From the NCBI GenBank assembly GCA_023525715.1, contig CM042012.1, positions 116,295,298 through 116,359,297 on the forward strand: a stretch of 64,000 nt of DNA. The letters run 5' to 3'. This stretch comes from Cichorium intybus (taxonomy: Eukaryota; Streptophyta; Magnoliopsida; Asterales; Asteraceae). This document shows positions 9,388 to 21,149 of this stretch, one piece after another. Positions within the stretch are counted from its first letter, which is position 1. Every line of letters begins with the position of its first letter. Both the position numbers and the translations under genes were made by a program. The notes under the pieces are model-generated. The model saw only the letters and a list, made by a program, of their open reading frames with translations. It was not told the origin of the DNA and searched no databases.

Positions 9388-11118
9388 GATTATCCATCTG
9401 ATACTGAAGAGGTGCACGGAGAAACATTACCAGAATATGATCCTGCCTACTCGCCTCTTGAAAAATGGACACACGATCATCAGGTAATTGGCAATCCAGA
9501 TGAAAAGGTACTTACTCGATCCCAACTCAAAGCAAAACAGCATGAACTGAATAAACGATCTGATTTTTGCATGTTCAATGTTTTTATTTCCAAAATTGAA
9601 CCAAAAAATGTGAAAGAAGCTTTTCTACACTCTGATTGGGTAGAGGCTATGCAGAGTGAGTTAGCCGAATTTGAAAGAAATAAAGTTTGGCGCTTAATTT
9701 CTAAACATGCTAACTCCTCTGCAGTTGGTCTAAAATGGGTTTTTCGAAATAAACTTGATACAGAAGGTAACATTGTACGAAACAAAGCTAGACTTGTTGT
9801 CAAAGGGTATTGTCAATAGGAAGGAATTGATTACGATGAAACCTTCGCTCCTGTTGCAAGACTCGAGTCCGTCCGAATTTTCTTAGCCTTTGCTGCTTAT
9901 AAAAACTTCGATGTTTTTCAAATGGATGTCAAATACGCATTTTTAAACGGCGAACTCGAGGAAACAGTATATGTGGAACAACCACCTGGCTTTCTAAACG
10001 AAAATTTTCCAAATCACTGTTATATCCTTGACAAAGCAGTCTAAGGGTTAAAGCAAGCACCAAGAGCCTGGTACGAAACTTTAACTCGGTTTTTAAAACA
10101 ATCAAACTTCAAACAAGGATCTGTTGATCCAACTCTCTTTCGAAAGAAAGTTGGTAATCATCTCATGTTAGTGAAAATCTACGTGGATGATATCATCTTC
10201 GGATCAACAGACCCTGCTCTTTCAAAAGAATTCGAAACCTTGATGAAAAGTAAATTTCAAATGAGTATGATGGGGAAGATAAACTTCTTTCTCGGATTAC
10301 AAGTCAAGCAAACCTCCGAAGGCATCTTTATAAATCAAGAAAAATACACACGAAGCCTGTTGGAGAAATTTGGAATGGAGAACTGCTCCAATGCGAAGGT
10401 TCCGATGGCTGCTGGTATACGTCTAACACCTTCGCTTGACAAACCTGCTGTTGATCAGAAAGTCTATAGAAGCATGATTGGGTCCCTACTATACTTGACA
10501 GCAAGTCGGCCACACATCATGTTTTCTATTTGCAATTGTGCAAGATACCAGGCGAATCCTAGAGAACCCCACTTAACAGCCATCAAGACCATTTTTTGCC
10601 ATCTACATCGCACACCTTCTCTTGGACTATGGTACCCTGCCAACTCAGGCTTCTTTCTACAAGCCTACTTCGATGCTGCTTTAGGAGGATGTGCACTTGA
10701 TCGCAAAAGCACTTCGGGGGGCTGTCAGTTTCTAGATGGCAAGCTCATCAGCTGGCAATCGAAGAAACAAACATACGTTTCCATCTCTACAGCCGAAGCT
10801 GAATACATAGCCGCAGCTGCATGTACTTCTCAGATGATTTGGATCCAAAGCCAACTGCGTGACTATGTGATCCACATGCGAAAAATTCCATTATTCTGTG
10901 ACTCACAAAGTGCCATACGCATTTGTCACAATCCAGTTCAACACTGGAAGACAAAACACATTTCCCTCCGATATCACTTCATTAAAAGTCATGTCGAAGA
11001 AGGAAACATAGAAGTTCATTTCGTTCATACGAATGATCAGCTGGCAGACATCTTCACCAAAGCTCTTGATGAGAAAGCCTTTTCAAGAATCATCCATGGA
11101 CTAGGCATGCTTGAGTAA
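9388..11118 (+). pseudogene. SIRE-like copia Pol: integrase tail, reverse transcriptase and RNase H
   Basis: One frame continues through this block, broken by TAG at 9817-9819 (a Gln position in KGYCQ-EGIDYDE) and TAA at 10042-10044 (the Tyr of the YGLKQAP motif). It starts in the linker between integrase and reverse transcriptase (PLEKWTHDH, FCMFNVFISK, QSELAEFERNKVW). Reverse transcriptase follows with IYVDDIIFGS intact, then RNase H (DAALGG, STAEAEY, CDSQSA, KHISLRYHF) and DIFTKALDEKAF before the stop at 11116-11118. The features match the SIRE/Maximus lineage. Gag, protease and the integrase core are absent. The left end abuts the LTR of another copy at 9387, so this is a 5'-truncated element. 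Confidence 0.85.
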
Positions 11119-12910
11119 TCAGCAGTTCCAAATACCTAATCAGGTAAGTACTTATACCCTACAATCTCTGTAATTTTTTTCTTTACTAAGTTTAAACTAG
11201 GTTTAAATTTTTTTTTTGTTCTTTTATCCACGAAGTTTGATTTTTAGTTCCTTTGATTGTCATCAGAAGCGAAACTATTCATAACCGAAACTTCGGTTCA
11301 GTTCAGATAACTGTTCAATACTGGAAAACATTAAGATAGTTTAAGACACTATTCACATCCGACGCTTCGGCTCACTTCTGATAACACTGACTTCTGCCTA
11401 TAGCATTGTTCATGCCCTTTACATCCCCAAAAGAATCTTGCAAAAATAGCATACCACATTAAAAGGACAAAACAGGGTTTTTAGAGTCTGTTGAGCATAT
11501 CTCATTGCACTAAGGGATATTTGGGACTCGCATTGCAACATAGGTAATACTTCGGATGACCTCATCATGGTTAAAGACCTCTTAACACGTCCACACTTCG
11601 CACAAGCCCACATGTACTCCTCATGTCTTACTTGCACTCAGTGGTTCTTCCTTCACATTAGCATAAAACTAATCAAAAAGACTTAGTCTTTTCAGGAAAA
11701 ATTCCAAGTATTGTGAGATTGTAAACATTTGACATTTACTGATAAAAAGGAACTTCAATTTCTAAAAATCTAACAATGGGATTACACATACCTCTATTGA
11801 ACATTTCCCAATAAAAGAATAAGCTAAACTAAGGAGAGCATAGACTCCATGATGTACCAGAGAAAAAGAAAAAGTAAGAAAAACACTTCAAACATACTTC
11901 AAGCTTATCTTCGGATACACTAAATACGCAACACCACAAGCAACTATATACGAAACATTCAAGGCATACTCCCTGACTTCAATGCAACAATCAAGATCTC
12001 CTGTGACACAGTTGAGAACCGGGTTGGGAGTATGAACATCTCCGTAACCCGTCTTCAGTGACACGGGTGGGGTAGTGCACAAATTTCAAAGGCTTGTCAT
12101 CCGAAAGGCGTGTCCAAATACTCCATCTGGCGAAACGAGATAATTTTCTCTTTCTAAATCCCATTCAAACTCAATAACTAAGAAGCCTACGAACTCATAT
12201 CCTTATATGTCATCTAAGGTTACTCTGTGTGATAATTGGAAAAATCAAACAACACACTATGTTTAAATAAGGGCGAAGTAGGAATAATCACACTGGGATC
12301 AGCTATACACATGAATGCACACTACATTACTCTTGTACGACTGTGTATATGTCAAAAGGACTTCCTAGAAAAATCAGCTCTCATCCACTGAACTAAACCA
12401 AAAACCACCCTTTTCGAATAATGAATGAATATCTGTGTTATCTCTTCGGATAAGCAGCATGACAACAAAATGAGCAGACTTCGGTTGTACTATCTAATAT
12501 TCCAAAATACCAAAAATATTTTCTTTTCTTTGTTTAATTTATTATAGTAATTAATCGTCAGTTGGGATTCAGCGAGATTTCAGGGATATCTTTGATTCTT
12601 GTTTTACTTTGGGAAATGCAGGAACCAATAAGCATCGAGCACAACGGTTACTTGGGACGATGCAGCTGTCACAACGATAAAAAGGGGATGTCCCCTCAAC
12701 TTACGGATGACGTGGCAACACCCTATTCGACCATTCAAACACGTGCATTAATTGCACATTCTCTATCCACTCATCAATCAAGTATTTAAACAAGGCAAAC
12801 TCTTCATTCATCCCTTCCGTTTCCATTCTCTCTGCAACCTCAATACAGAAATCCCAAATACTCCCAACTCTCACAACTCCTATAACTCTCATAACTCTCA
12901 AACGACTCAA
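11119..12910 (+). other. Intergenic region between pol and the 3' ORF of the SIRE-like element
   Basis: About 1.8 kb without a supportable coding frame. A consensus splice donor CAG/GTAAGT (11141-11149) lies 23 bp after the pol stop. Candidate acceptors follow pyrimidine-rich tracts at about 12547, 12561 and 12621, the last being TTTGGGAAATGCAG. Short CTTCGGT/ACTTCGG motifs recur across the region and into the following ORF, suggesting common origin. A spliced RNA joining pol-proximal sequence to the 3' ORF is possible but not shown. Confidence 0.5.
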
Positions 12911-15900
12911 ATGGCCACCGATGATATTTCCTTCACTACCGGAGAAGCTGATTCAATTCCGGACCTTAACCCCATGTCAGCCAACCATATTGCAAACCTT
13001 GATCCTGAAGCTTACTCATCAACAATGGCGATGCTGGTGGTATGTTTGCAATACTCACCTCTTGCACACGCCATGACTGCCATTGCTAAAGTTCCAAAGA
13101 TCTGGGTAAACAGGGCACACCATACTGCACGTCTGAATGCAGATGGTCAATCTGTGTCATTTGAAATTGTCACTGCCAATGAAACCAAGAAAACGATCAC
13201 CGTCAAGAAGGAGAAATTCGCAAAAATCCTTCATCTTCCAGTGACTGGACGGTTTCAGATTGCCTCCCAATCGGAAATCCTGAATATGGTGAACGAGATG
13301 GGGCACACTCCTTTCACACGCACCATGAGCTCTTTCAAAAAGAACAAGCTGCCTTCCGTCTGGGGATACTTCTTTAGTATTCTCCTACGAAGTCTCTCTG
13401 GAAGGACTTCCGGCCTAGATTCTGCTTCCTACACCTTCTTGCAACTACACTACGGAATCTACTACAATGTTCCAGTCGACTATGCTTCGACTCTATGGAC
13501 CGATTTCACCACCTACCTCAATCATGTGAAGAGGGCCACAGACATCGCATCCACACGCTTCTGGGCCCTAATAGTCCAGGCCGTCTATGCTTATGAGAAC
13601 GTACCAGTACCTTCCAACATATCTGCTCATGAGTTTCATCAAGTCGAGATTCCTTCTAGCTCCACTTCGGATGACCGGATGGAATTTATTGCCCAAATCC
13701 CTGAGGCAATGTTATGCAAGGTTCCTGATGATAACCTCATGTTGATTGAGTATCGCAAAACAATAACAACACCTGCACCCCTCAGGGTTTTCACAAGGGT
13801 CATTGAGTTTGAACTTCCAAAGGCTAAGGGTGGAAAACGCAAAGGTACAGCCGAAACATCCGAAGCCCCAGCCAAGAAAACAAAATCAAGGAAGAAGACT
13901 CAATCAGTGAAACCTTCCAAGAAGAAAGCTGCTCCATCTTCCCGACCACAAACACCTCGATCCGAAGACGAAGAAAAAGAAGAAGGCGAGGAAGAACACA
14001 CGCATCAGGCGGATACCAACATTCCTCCATCACCAACCGAAACAACAGCCACTACGGTACCTCCCTCTGATCCATTCATTAATTTAACTGAAACCCCTGT
14101 GGTGTCCGCACATTTGACCTTTGTTGAAACATCTAATGTGGAGACAAGTCAAATTGAGACCCCTGTGCACACATCTGATGTGGACACAAGTCTCACATCT
14201 GGTACTCAAACTACAACAAATCCACCATCCCCACCTCCAAAGAATACCACACCCCTTTTCACAACAACAACCAAAGTTCCACCTCCGCTTCATTCATTCT
14301 TCACGGATGATATGGCGGATTCCTCCTCTCCTGTTAAAACAGACAAAGAAGAGGAAGACTATTTTGAAACTGCCCTAATCCAAATACAAGATGACGACGA
14401 TGACGAACCAGACACAAGCCTGGTGTCCATGAAACAATTTTGCCAGTTAAATGCGAAGTTGAACGTTTTGATACAAGCCCAGACTGCTTATTCCACTGAC
14501 AAAGGATCTGGGGTTACTAGTAATCACTTGGCAGAATCCCTTACATCCTTTGAAGAATCCATCACGACGAAAGCCACAAAGAGAATTGATAAAGCTGTCC
14601 GAGTCGTAGAAGCGGATGTCAAACAGATGACGAGGAACGTCCTGGAGAAAGTAGACTTAAGATGTAAAGCTGTTGAAAAACAAGTTGAAGAGAAAACACA
14701 GCAAATCCAGGAACAACATAATACCAAGCTCTCCGAGGTGGTCACCAAACTCAATGCAGCCCATACAAAAGTTCTAGCTAAGCTTTAAACGATGTCCACT
14801 TCGGTTGAAAATCTCTCAAAACGAGCTGCAGAAGAGTTTGGCATACAATTGAAGAGTTTAAGGAAAGATGTCGAGGATGCTAAGAAGACAATCGCCGTAT
14901 ATGAACCGAAGGTGCAAGAGCTCAGCGCCTATAAAGAAGCCCAGTCAATAAGTAACCAACAAATGAAAATTTTGGTCTCTCAAACTACCGACTCCATCCG
15001 AAAGGATATTGCACCGCTTCTGACACTTGTTAGTCGTTTACCGGGTGCTCCGAAGCCTTCGATGCCTTCTTCACAAGGGGGAGAAGGACCTCGACTAACA
15101 ACAAGGCAAACAAGAATCACCTTCCCTCCAACAGCATACATCACAACCCTCGCACCACTCACTCAAACAACGTCTACGACTGCTCAAACAACAAAACCAT
15201 TCTTCGGATTCACATCACCACCAACAATTACCACAACGACAACTGTTCCTCCTGTTTGGGGAAGAACTACACCAAAGGCAACCGAAACCACTTCGAGTCT
15301 CATCAAAAGATTCTCTAGTGGAATCAAAATTGGAGCTAGTTCTGCACAGGCTGCAACATCAACGAAGACAACTACTTCCCAAACGCCTCCTGAGACTAGC
15401 CCTTCTGTTGATAAGGGAAAGAAAATTGTTGAAGTTTTGTCCAAGGCTGAAGAGAAAAAGAAGAAAGAAGAGGAATATGAGAAGCTAAGGCATTTGTATG
15501 TGATCTCAAGGGATAGAGCAGGGAAAAAGGAAGTCTTGGGTCCAGTGAACAAAATCTGGACATATGAGACTATAATGAATTTGGCATTTACAACTGTTGA
15601 AGTGTTTGACCGATTGCCTCTTGTCTCATTTAGTGATGAAAATTCAACAGATCTGCAACTGGACATCCCTTTCAATCCGAAGTTATTCGCTGCAAATGTC
15701 TATGATGTCGAGTTTGATCCAGCAGAAAAGAAGAAATTTCAAGAACAAAAGGCCAGGTTTCATGCGAACCTTGCTGCTGAACAAACCGATGTTTGGTCCT
15801 GCTTGAAGATAGTTGGGATTGACAAGATTGAAACCCGACCACTCTTCGAAGACATATATCCGAACTACACCTATCATGTACGAAGAGGAGAACAAAAGAT

Positions 15901-16408
15901 AGAAAGCACTTTCACTGTTGCAGACTTCCCACTGATGAATCCTAATGATTTCGTGGTCTTAGTTGAAAGATTTTACAGCCGAACTCAAGTAAGAATCTAA
16001 GAACAAGTTGGTCTTACTAGAGGTCAAAGGCTTATTGGAAGATTTATGGGTTCATACCTTCGTAACTTTTCCCACTATGACTATGAAGTTGCAAAACTTT
16101 TTAAGCAATCTGTTCCAGCTGCTGATAAAGAACTAACTGGCATAACCAAAATCAATGATGGAAAGATTCTACAGAAACCTTGGGGAGTCGTTTACAAAGG
16201 AAGGTTAACACAGAAAGGGGCTTTAAAGAAGTTGTTTTTCGATATGGATGAAAAGGAAAACTACCCTTCAACAATGTTGGAAGGAATGATTGCAAGGGTG
16301 ACTGTGAACAATGAAAACTCGGAGGATGCGAAGCTTGAGCTGTGCACTCATTTGAAGTGGTGGCGACAGATTCGGAAGGAATTAATTAAAGCTTTTCGTA
16401 TGTTATAA
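12911..16408 (+). pseudogene. Long 3' ORF of the SIRE-like element (env-position, 1165 codons, two nonsense codons)
   Basis: The frame starts at an ATG (MATDDISFTTGE...) and continues to 16408. It is broken only by TAA at 14786-14788 and TAA at 15998-16000, which are in the same frame and probably arose from single-base changes. About residues 60-290 form a globular part with FAKILHLPV, LPSVWGYFF, LDSASYTFLQLHYGIYYNVP and TRFWALIVQAVY. This resembles the putative plant transposon protein domain seen in Asteraceae and legume elements; that is recollection, not a search. Next come a Lys-rich patch, an acidic patch, a long Thr/Pro/Ser-rich linker, a probable coiled coil on both sides of the first stop (EKVDLRCKAVEKQVEEKTQQ region), a second Thr-rich linker, and a C-terminal module shared with 2749-3075. 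I see no convincing membrane segment or signal peptide, so an envelope role is doubtful. Confidence 0.8.
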
Positions 16409-16435
16409 ACTTCGGATACCTGGCATCTTCACCAC

Positions 16436-16447
16436 AAAGGGGGAGAA
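16436..16447 (+). other. Polypurine tract of SIRE-like copy 2
   Basis: AAAGGGGGAGAA directly precedes the LTR start TGTTAGGATTC, 28 bp after the end of the 3' ORF. Confidence 0.75.
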
Positions 16448-16862
16448 TGTTAGGATTCTAATTGTGATGAAATTTGTAATCCGAAGTACACTTGTTCCTG
16501 TTCGAAGTTGACGAATATGCAAAGTGAGAGGTTGATACGAAGCGGTTAAAGATACGAAGTCTACATTCTTATATGAAGAATGTTATGTTTATCTTTTCAG
16601 TAGATAATGTCTAGGATTTTATACTTATCTGTAACTAACATGATTACGTGTTTATCCTGTTAGATCTTAGTATTTAAACACCCTCTATCCTAGATGTTTA
16701 GTACGTACTTTTACACAGTCGCTTTATTCTTTGTAACGTTCTTAATAGTTGCTCATCATAAAGATTTGGAGCACTATCTTTTACATTTAATATAATCATT
16801 CGACTGCTTGAATATTCACTTATTTGTGTTCTCGTTATTTGCATTGATAATTTAGTCTTACA
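16448..16862 (+). repeat. 3' LTR of SIRE-like copy 2
   Basis: It begins TGTTAGGATT after the polypurine tract and ends ...TTAGTCTTACA, with TG...CA ends and a length of about 415 bp. It contains CTTCGG/CGAAG motifs like those in the upstream body, and a TATTTAAACACC tract near 16671 that may serve as a TATA region. No 5' LTR partner is in the window. The right border is inferred from the CA end only. Confidence 0.65.
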
Positions 16863-17127
16863 GGCCTTTCATAATGCATGTTTCTTATATACAATTACAA
16901 TCCTGCTTAAATAATTTTACACGCACAATATCAAATGAAAACACATGCCACAAAAAAAATTAGCCAATATGTCTTTCAGCCCGAATCTTGAAAAGTCATC
17001 CTCAAAGGTGATACACAAGTATACACACCTTTGTTGCGGTTCCACACCACTCGTATACTCCAAAACACAAGAAACCCAGAATCACCATTTTGAGAATGGA
17101 TCCCAAACTCACAACAACACACCTTAA
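16863..17127. other. Spacer between the SIRE-like LTR and the hAT-like element
   Basis: About 265 bp of unremarkable AT-rich DNA. No gene or repeat structure is seen apart from a short palindrome CACCTTAAGGTG at the border with the next element. Confidence 0.5.
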
Positions 17128-17679
17128 GGTGTTGTTTGTTTTTTAAGAGATAAAATGTTTGCGATCTGCGGAACACATCTGCAAAAGAAGTGGTGGACTA
17201 AACGTCTGCAAGAAAACGAATGTTTGTTTTTTAAAGTCTGCTAAAATAAATTATAATTTAAATAAATGTTTTTTTTAACTTAAAAGACTTTTTAAATAAC
17301 TCGCTTTTTAAAAATTTAAAGATTTTTTCAATAATTCATGTTCAAAATTTGGATAAATCGGACACAAAAAAATATTCAAATATTTTTTTCGAAACATGTC
17401 AAAATAATTTTACATAACGGTACCAAATTACAAAAAGTCGTTGAATTACATACAACAATTGTTCACTACTATTTTCCATCCTTTGAAATATCAATTATAA
17501 CATCATTAATTAAATGCTAACAACAATTACATACAATAATTGTTAAAAATTGTTCCATTAGTTCTTCTGCTAATGACGTACAACTCAACCCGCTATCCAT
17601 AAAAATTTTATGAATAGGGTGGACAATAAATATTCAAACTTGAATGCTAACAAAAACAACATAGCATTAAACCGGGTGA

Positions 17680-17811
17680 CTAGAACTGAAGACCATGTTC
17701 TTGAGCTGCATTAGCAAGTGCCTGAACACGTCCATGATAAGGATAACCACCTCTATCAAATGTCACAACTGCAATCCTTTTCTCCATCCAAAAACTCTTA
17801 TGTTGACATGT
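17680..17811 (-). pseudogene. Captured last exon of plastid ribosomal protein uL18c (RPL18)
   Basis: On the minus strand the frame reads TFDRGGYPYHGRVQALANA followed by AQEHGLQF and a stop (TAG, complement of 17680-17682). This is the C-terminal signature of bacterial-type uL18, a 5S-rRNA-binding protein of the large subunit. The GGYPYHGR form fits the nuclear-encoded chloroplast version. About 40 codons upstream of the stop are readable, from KSFWMEKRIAVV. Intron-like, AT-rich sequence precedes them. The rest of the gene is absent from the window, so this is a fragment. It lies between hAT-like inverted ends, consistent with transduplication. About 160 bp downstream of the stop look like a carried 3' UTR. 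Confidence 0.82.
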
Positions 17812-18284
17812 ACCTTTTATAAATCACATTTAAAAGATTCAACAAGATATTTAACAACAAAGCATCAAAGTTCAACAAACAAACCTAAAATCCAAAATTG
17901 TAACAACCTAACCAAAACGATGACCCGAATATCCTTAAACCAAAATCAGAACCCAAATCCACATACTCAAACCAATTTATCAACCACAGAAATAGAGCAA
18001 ACTTAAAAAAATCAACTTAGGGAAGAGCATCAATCAATCAGCAAACCACCAAAACTCATCAAAGCATAAAAATCAGCATATATTATACACAAAAAGCTAA
18101 AATCAGCACAAATAGAGACACAAATTTCTGATTTTCAGCATCAATATACACAATATCTGATTTTCAACATCATATACAAAATTCTCGAATCAATGTCAAC
18201 TTCATCAGCATTATATACACAAAACTCATATAGAAAATTTGATTTTCAAGAGCATCTCTGAATTCAAGTTAAAGCTACAATGAT

Positions 18285-18530
18285 CTTACCACCAACGGTG
18301 AAGAGGGTTGTTTTCGGTAGAATCAAGCTCCGATGGTCGGTGGTGAAGAGGTTGTTTGGTGGTAGACGTGCTGAAGAGCGGCTGTCGTTGACGATTGCTG
18401 CAGAAGAGATACCCTGGAGACAAATCAGGCTACTGGCACTAGGCGAGAGACGACGACGGTCAGATACGACAGAGGGTAGAGAGAGGGAACTCCAATCAGT
18501 GGAGAGCAGAAATAAGTCGATGAAGTAGGC
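18285..18530 (-). other. Possible second captured exon with splice donor
   Basis: On the minus strand a GC-richer, Ser/Arg-rich open frame (SALHWSSLSLPSVVSDRRR... in one reading) ends at TTGGTG/GTAAGATC near 18285-18292, a fair plant splice donor. About 470 nt further along the same strand comes the uL18c exon. Together they could be exon-intron-exon from one captured gene, or pieces from two genes. I do not recognise the peptide, and it shows no obvious transit-peptide start. Confidence 0.3.
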
Positions 18531-18702
18531 GGAAAAAGAAGGCGTAAAATTTTTTTAGGGCATAAAGAAAAAAGAACGGGCAGACCTCTACAGCCCTTTT
18601 TAGGTCTGCGGTCTTTTAAAAGCAAACGGTATGCAGAGAAAATGTCTGCCACCCACAGACATAAGAGGTTAGAAGATACTCTAAATTAAAAACAAACAGC
18701 CC

Positions 18703-20021
18703 GGCCCTAAGTATCCCTCCTACATGTTGTGTCCAAGAATGTATAACCAACTGTTTACAATCATGTACATATACATAAATATCTTAAAATGAATACCACA
18801 TAATTCCACCCAAAAAGAAACGAAACATCAAACACACAACACAAGGATTCAATATTCGCTAATGAAGCGGTCTTTCTAGAACACATTATTATTAGAATCC
18901 CAAGAAATAGAATACAAACCAAACTCACATGTAACAAAACTACGGAAAGAACTCACCCATGCACCAAAAAACTCTATCTTTTGAGTACACGCTAGTCTAT
19001 GTTTGACAATTGTTTATTGGTGCAATTTAACTATCTCTAAAATTGATTGGATGTATAATATACATCATCACATAATCGTTAAAATGTTTATATTAGACTA
19101 TGGTGTATTTAACAAAACTCATGTTACATACCAAAGAATACACACCCCACCCATGTCCCCAAGCCCAAACCCCAAGACTACCACATGTGTATTCTATCTA
19201 GCATTGAAGCAATACAGATTTCATAGGGTTTCCTTCTTCAATACGCCGTCTTCCAAAAAGTAACACCTTTTAGCAAGATGCACTTCTCATTTCAATACGG
19301 ATGCTTCATATTCGAAAGCGGTATATATCATTCATTAGACTATATATACTAGTCACATGATGTTCAAAAATCAAACTACAAACATCTCCCTAGACACCCC
19401 ATTTATTAACCACTCCCAATAACATTCAACATATTGTAACTTCACTTTTATATTAATCATCATGCACTTTAAAATTTATTACAGCTACAATTTATCCAGT
19501 TTAGATCAGTTTCTCATTTTCTCCTCTACTTTATCAATTCACAACTCATGGATCGAATTTCATTGGCTAACAAAATGAGTGGGCTTTTTCTGAAAATGAT
19601 TTGGAGTTTTTAAATTTACAAATAGATCACACTAGCATGATAATACAGCCTCCGGTACCGGTTTAACTTTTTTCAAAATTCGAGCTCATTGTTACACCGT
19701 CTTGCTAACTCTGAGCATATTATTTTTGAGAAATTGTTATTGTTCCTAACTTTTATTCCTACTAATGTTTTTATCTAAATTAAATTATAACATGTGTCTT
19801 AAAATATTATTAACTATATTAAATGTGACACTTATTATAATTTTACATAAATAGGAATATTGATAGGAATAAAAGATAGGAATCAATACAATTACTCATT
19901 ATTTTTGCAATATCATACTGAACAAAAACATGCACTTCGGATTCGACTCTCCTGTTCAGGATGTTTACCTTCCCTGGTACTAGTGAATTCCAACTCAAAG
20001 ATACACATCTGCCATTAAAAG

Positions 20022-20053
<32 letters not shown>

Positions 20054-20150
20054 CCAATTTCACGCCTGATCAGTGAACTATACGTGTATACTTTCGATTT
20101 TATTGTTACCGCCCATTCCTATTTATATACAACATCAGATAGCTTTATTA
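18703..20150. other. Intergenic spacer with a T30 homopolymer
   Basis: AT-rich DNA with no supportable gene. A run of 30 T residues lies at 20024-20053. It could be the poly(A) tail of a minus-strand retroelement, but the LINE fragment to its right seems to stop about 100 bp short of it. Confidence 0.5.
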
Positions 20151-20720
20151 CTATGCATATTTCCAAATACTCTTAATTGCTACCGTTCTACTATTTACTG
20201 GTTCTTGTGACCAGCCCCACCTGTGAATTATTCCATTAAACCCATCCGTGACCTTGATTCTTTGTTTGACAAAGTAGTCTTTAATCGATTCAAGGGCAAA
20301 AGCCCTCATGAATTTTCTTTGAATGTAGTATCATAACACTATTTATCTGTCCAAAATTTGATCGGGTCCCAATTCCCTGATATTTTTGGTGAAATAGTTG
20401 CTAATATTCACATCTTGCTCCTTTAGTAAACCACTAATTTTGGCCATATATATACATACAACCACACACTGCCTCCCCAGATCTATTCTGAGACCAAACC
20501 CAATTTTCCATCGGTCCCATGTATTGTACGGATTACTTTAGTCCACAAAGAATTTTTCCCACTTCTGAAACGTCCCCACCACTTTCCTAATAAGGCAAAA
20601 TTCATGGCTTTTAAACTCCCTAACCCTAGATCTCCTTTATATTTACTTACGAGTAATTTGTCCTCCGCAATCTACTGAATCTTTTCCTTGTCGATTTCTC
20701 CACCAAAAATAATAATAATA
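20150..20720 (-). pseudogene. L1-type LINE ORF2 fragment (end of RT and following region)
   Basis: Translation of the minus strand, with several stops and frameshifts, gives FGGEIDKEKIQ, then YKGDLGLGSLKAMNFALLGK and WWGRFRSGKNSLW. These match the conserved WGG...KIHWVSW...GGLG...NLALLGKWWWR block downstream of the plant LINE reverse transcriptase core. Further down the strand VTDGFNGIIHRWGW and IKSIW continue toward the zinc-finger region. All catalytic parts are missing, so this is an inactive relic. Confidence 0.7.
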
Positions 20721-21149
20721 AAGAAGAATCTACTTCTCAGACCTCTTCACTCTATCTTTATTTTTTATTATATTTTTGAAATAAAAATGGTATAAAAAAT
20801 TGACCATCTCGAATTTACTTTTATTTTTCAAACTATTTTTACTTTAAAATGTATATTCCTAGTATATATTTTTTTTCTCAATTTACAAAAATTGTCAAAA
20901 TCTCATCCTATTTATTAACTTTTAACGTATAATTATTCTATATTTTTATTGTAATAATATTCTAAATTATGTTATCAAAACGTTAATAACAAAATAATTT
21001 ATTCGTATATAATTAATTTGAAGAAATTATGATTTTATTAATATAAAAATCATTAAATAATAAAAATACATTTATAATACACTCTTAAATAAATATTATA
21101 CACACATTTATAAAAATATTACACATACATTTGAAAAGTTAAAACATAT
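20721..21149. other. AT-rich spacer
   Basis: Very AT-rich DNA without a frame or recognised motif. It may be the 3' non-coding part of the PIF/Harbinger-like relic to the right. Confidence 0.4.

Larger units (their letters stand above)
17128..18702. mobile_element. Non-autonomous hAT-like element carrying host gene fragments
   Basis: The left end GGTGTTGTTTGTTTTT and the reverse complement of the right end, GGGCTGTTTGTTTTT, form a terminal inverted repeat of about 16 bp. Subterminal GTCTGC/TCTGCA motifs recur inside both ends (around 17165-17235 and 18590-18660). This matches a common plant hAT arrangement. The flanking 8-mers CACCTTAA and GGCCCTAA agree at 5 of 8 sites, so the target duplication is only suggested. 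No transposase is present. The interior holds a reverse-strand exon of plastid uL18 and a possible second exon-like piece ending in a splice donor. Confidence 0.6.

Noticed and set aside
15184..15675. 163-codon minus-strand ORF opposite the long 3' ORF
   Set aside because: It is a shadow of the Thr/Ser-rich coding frame on the plus strand and has no recognisable motif.
18280..18528. 82-codon plus-strand Arg-rich ORF as a host gene
   Set aside because: The opposite strand carries the exon-like text with a splice donor, and the ORF lies inside a hAT-like element.
20024..20053. T30 run as poly(A) tail of the neighbouring LINE fragment
   Set aside because: The recognisable LINE text stops about 100 bp away and lacks the usual C-terminal and 3' UTR length, so the link is not supported.
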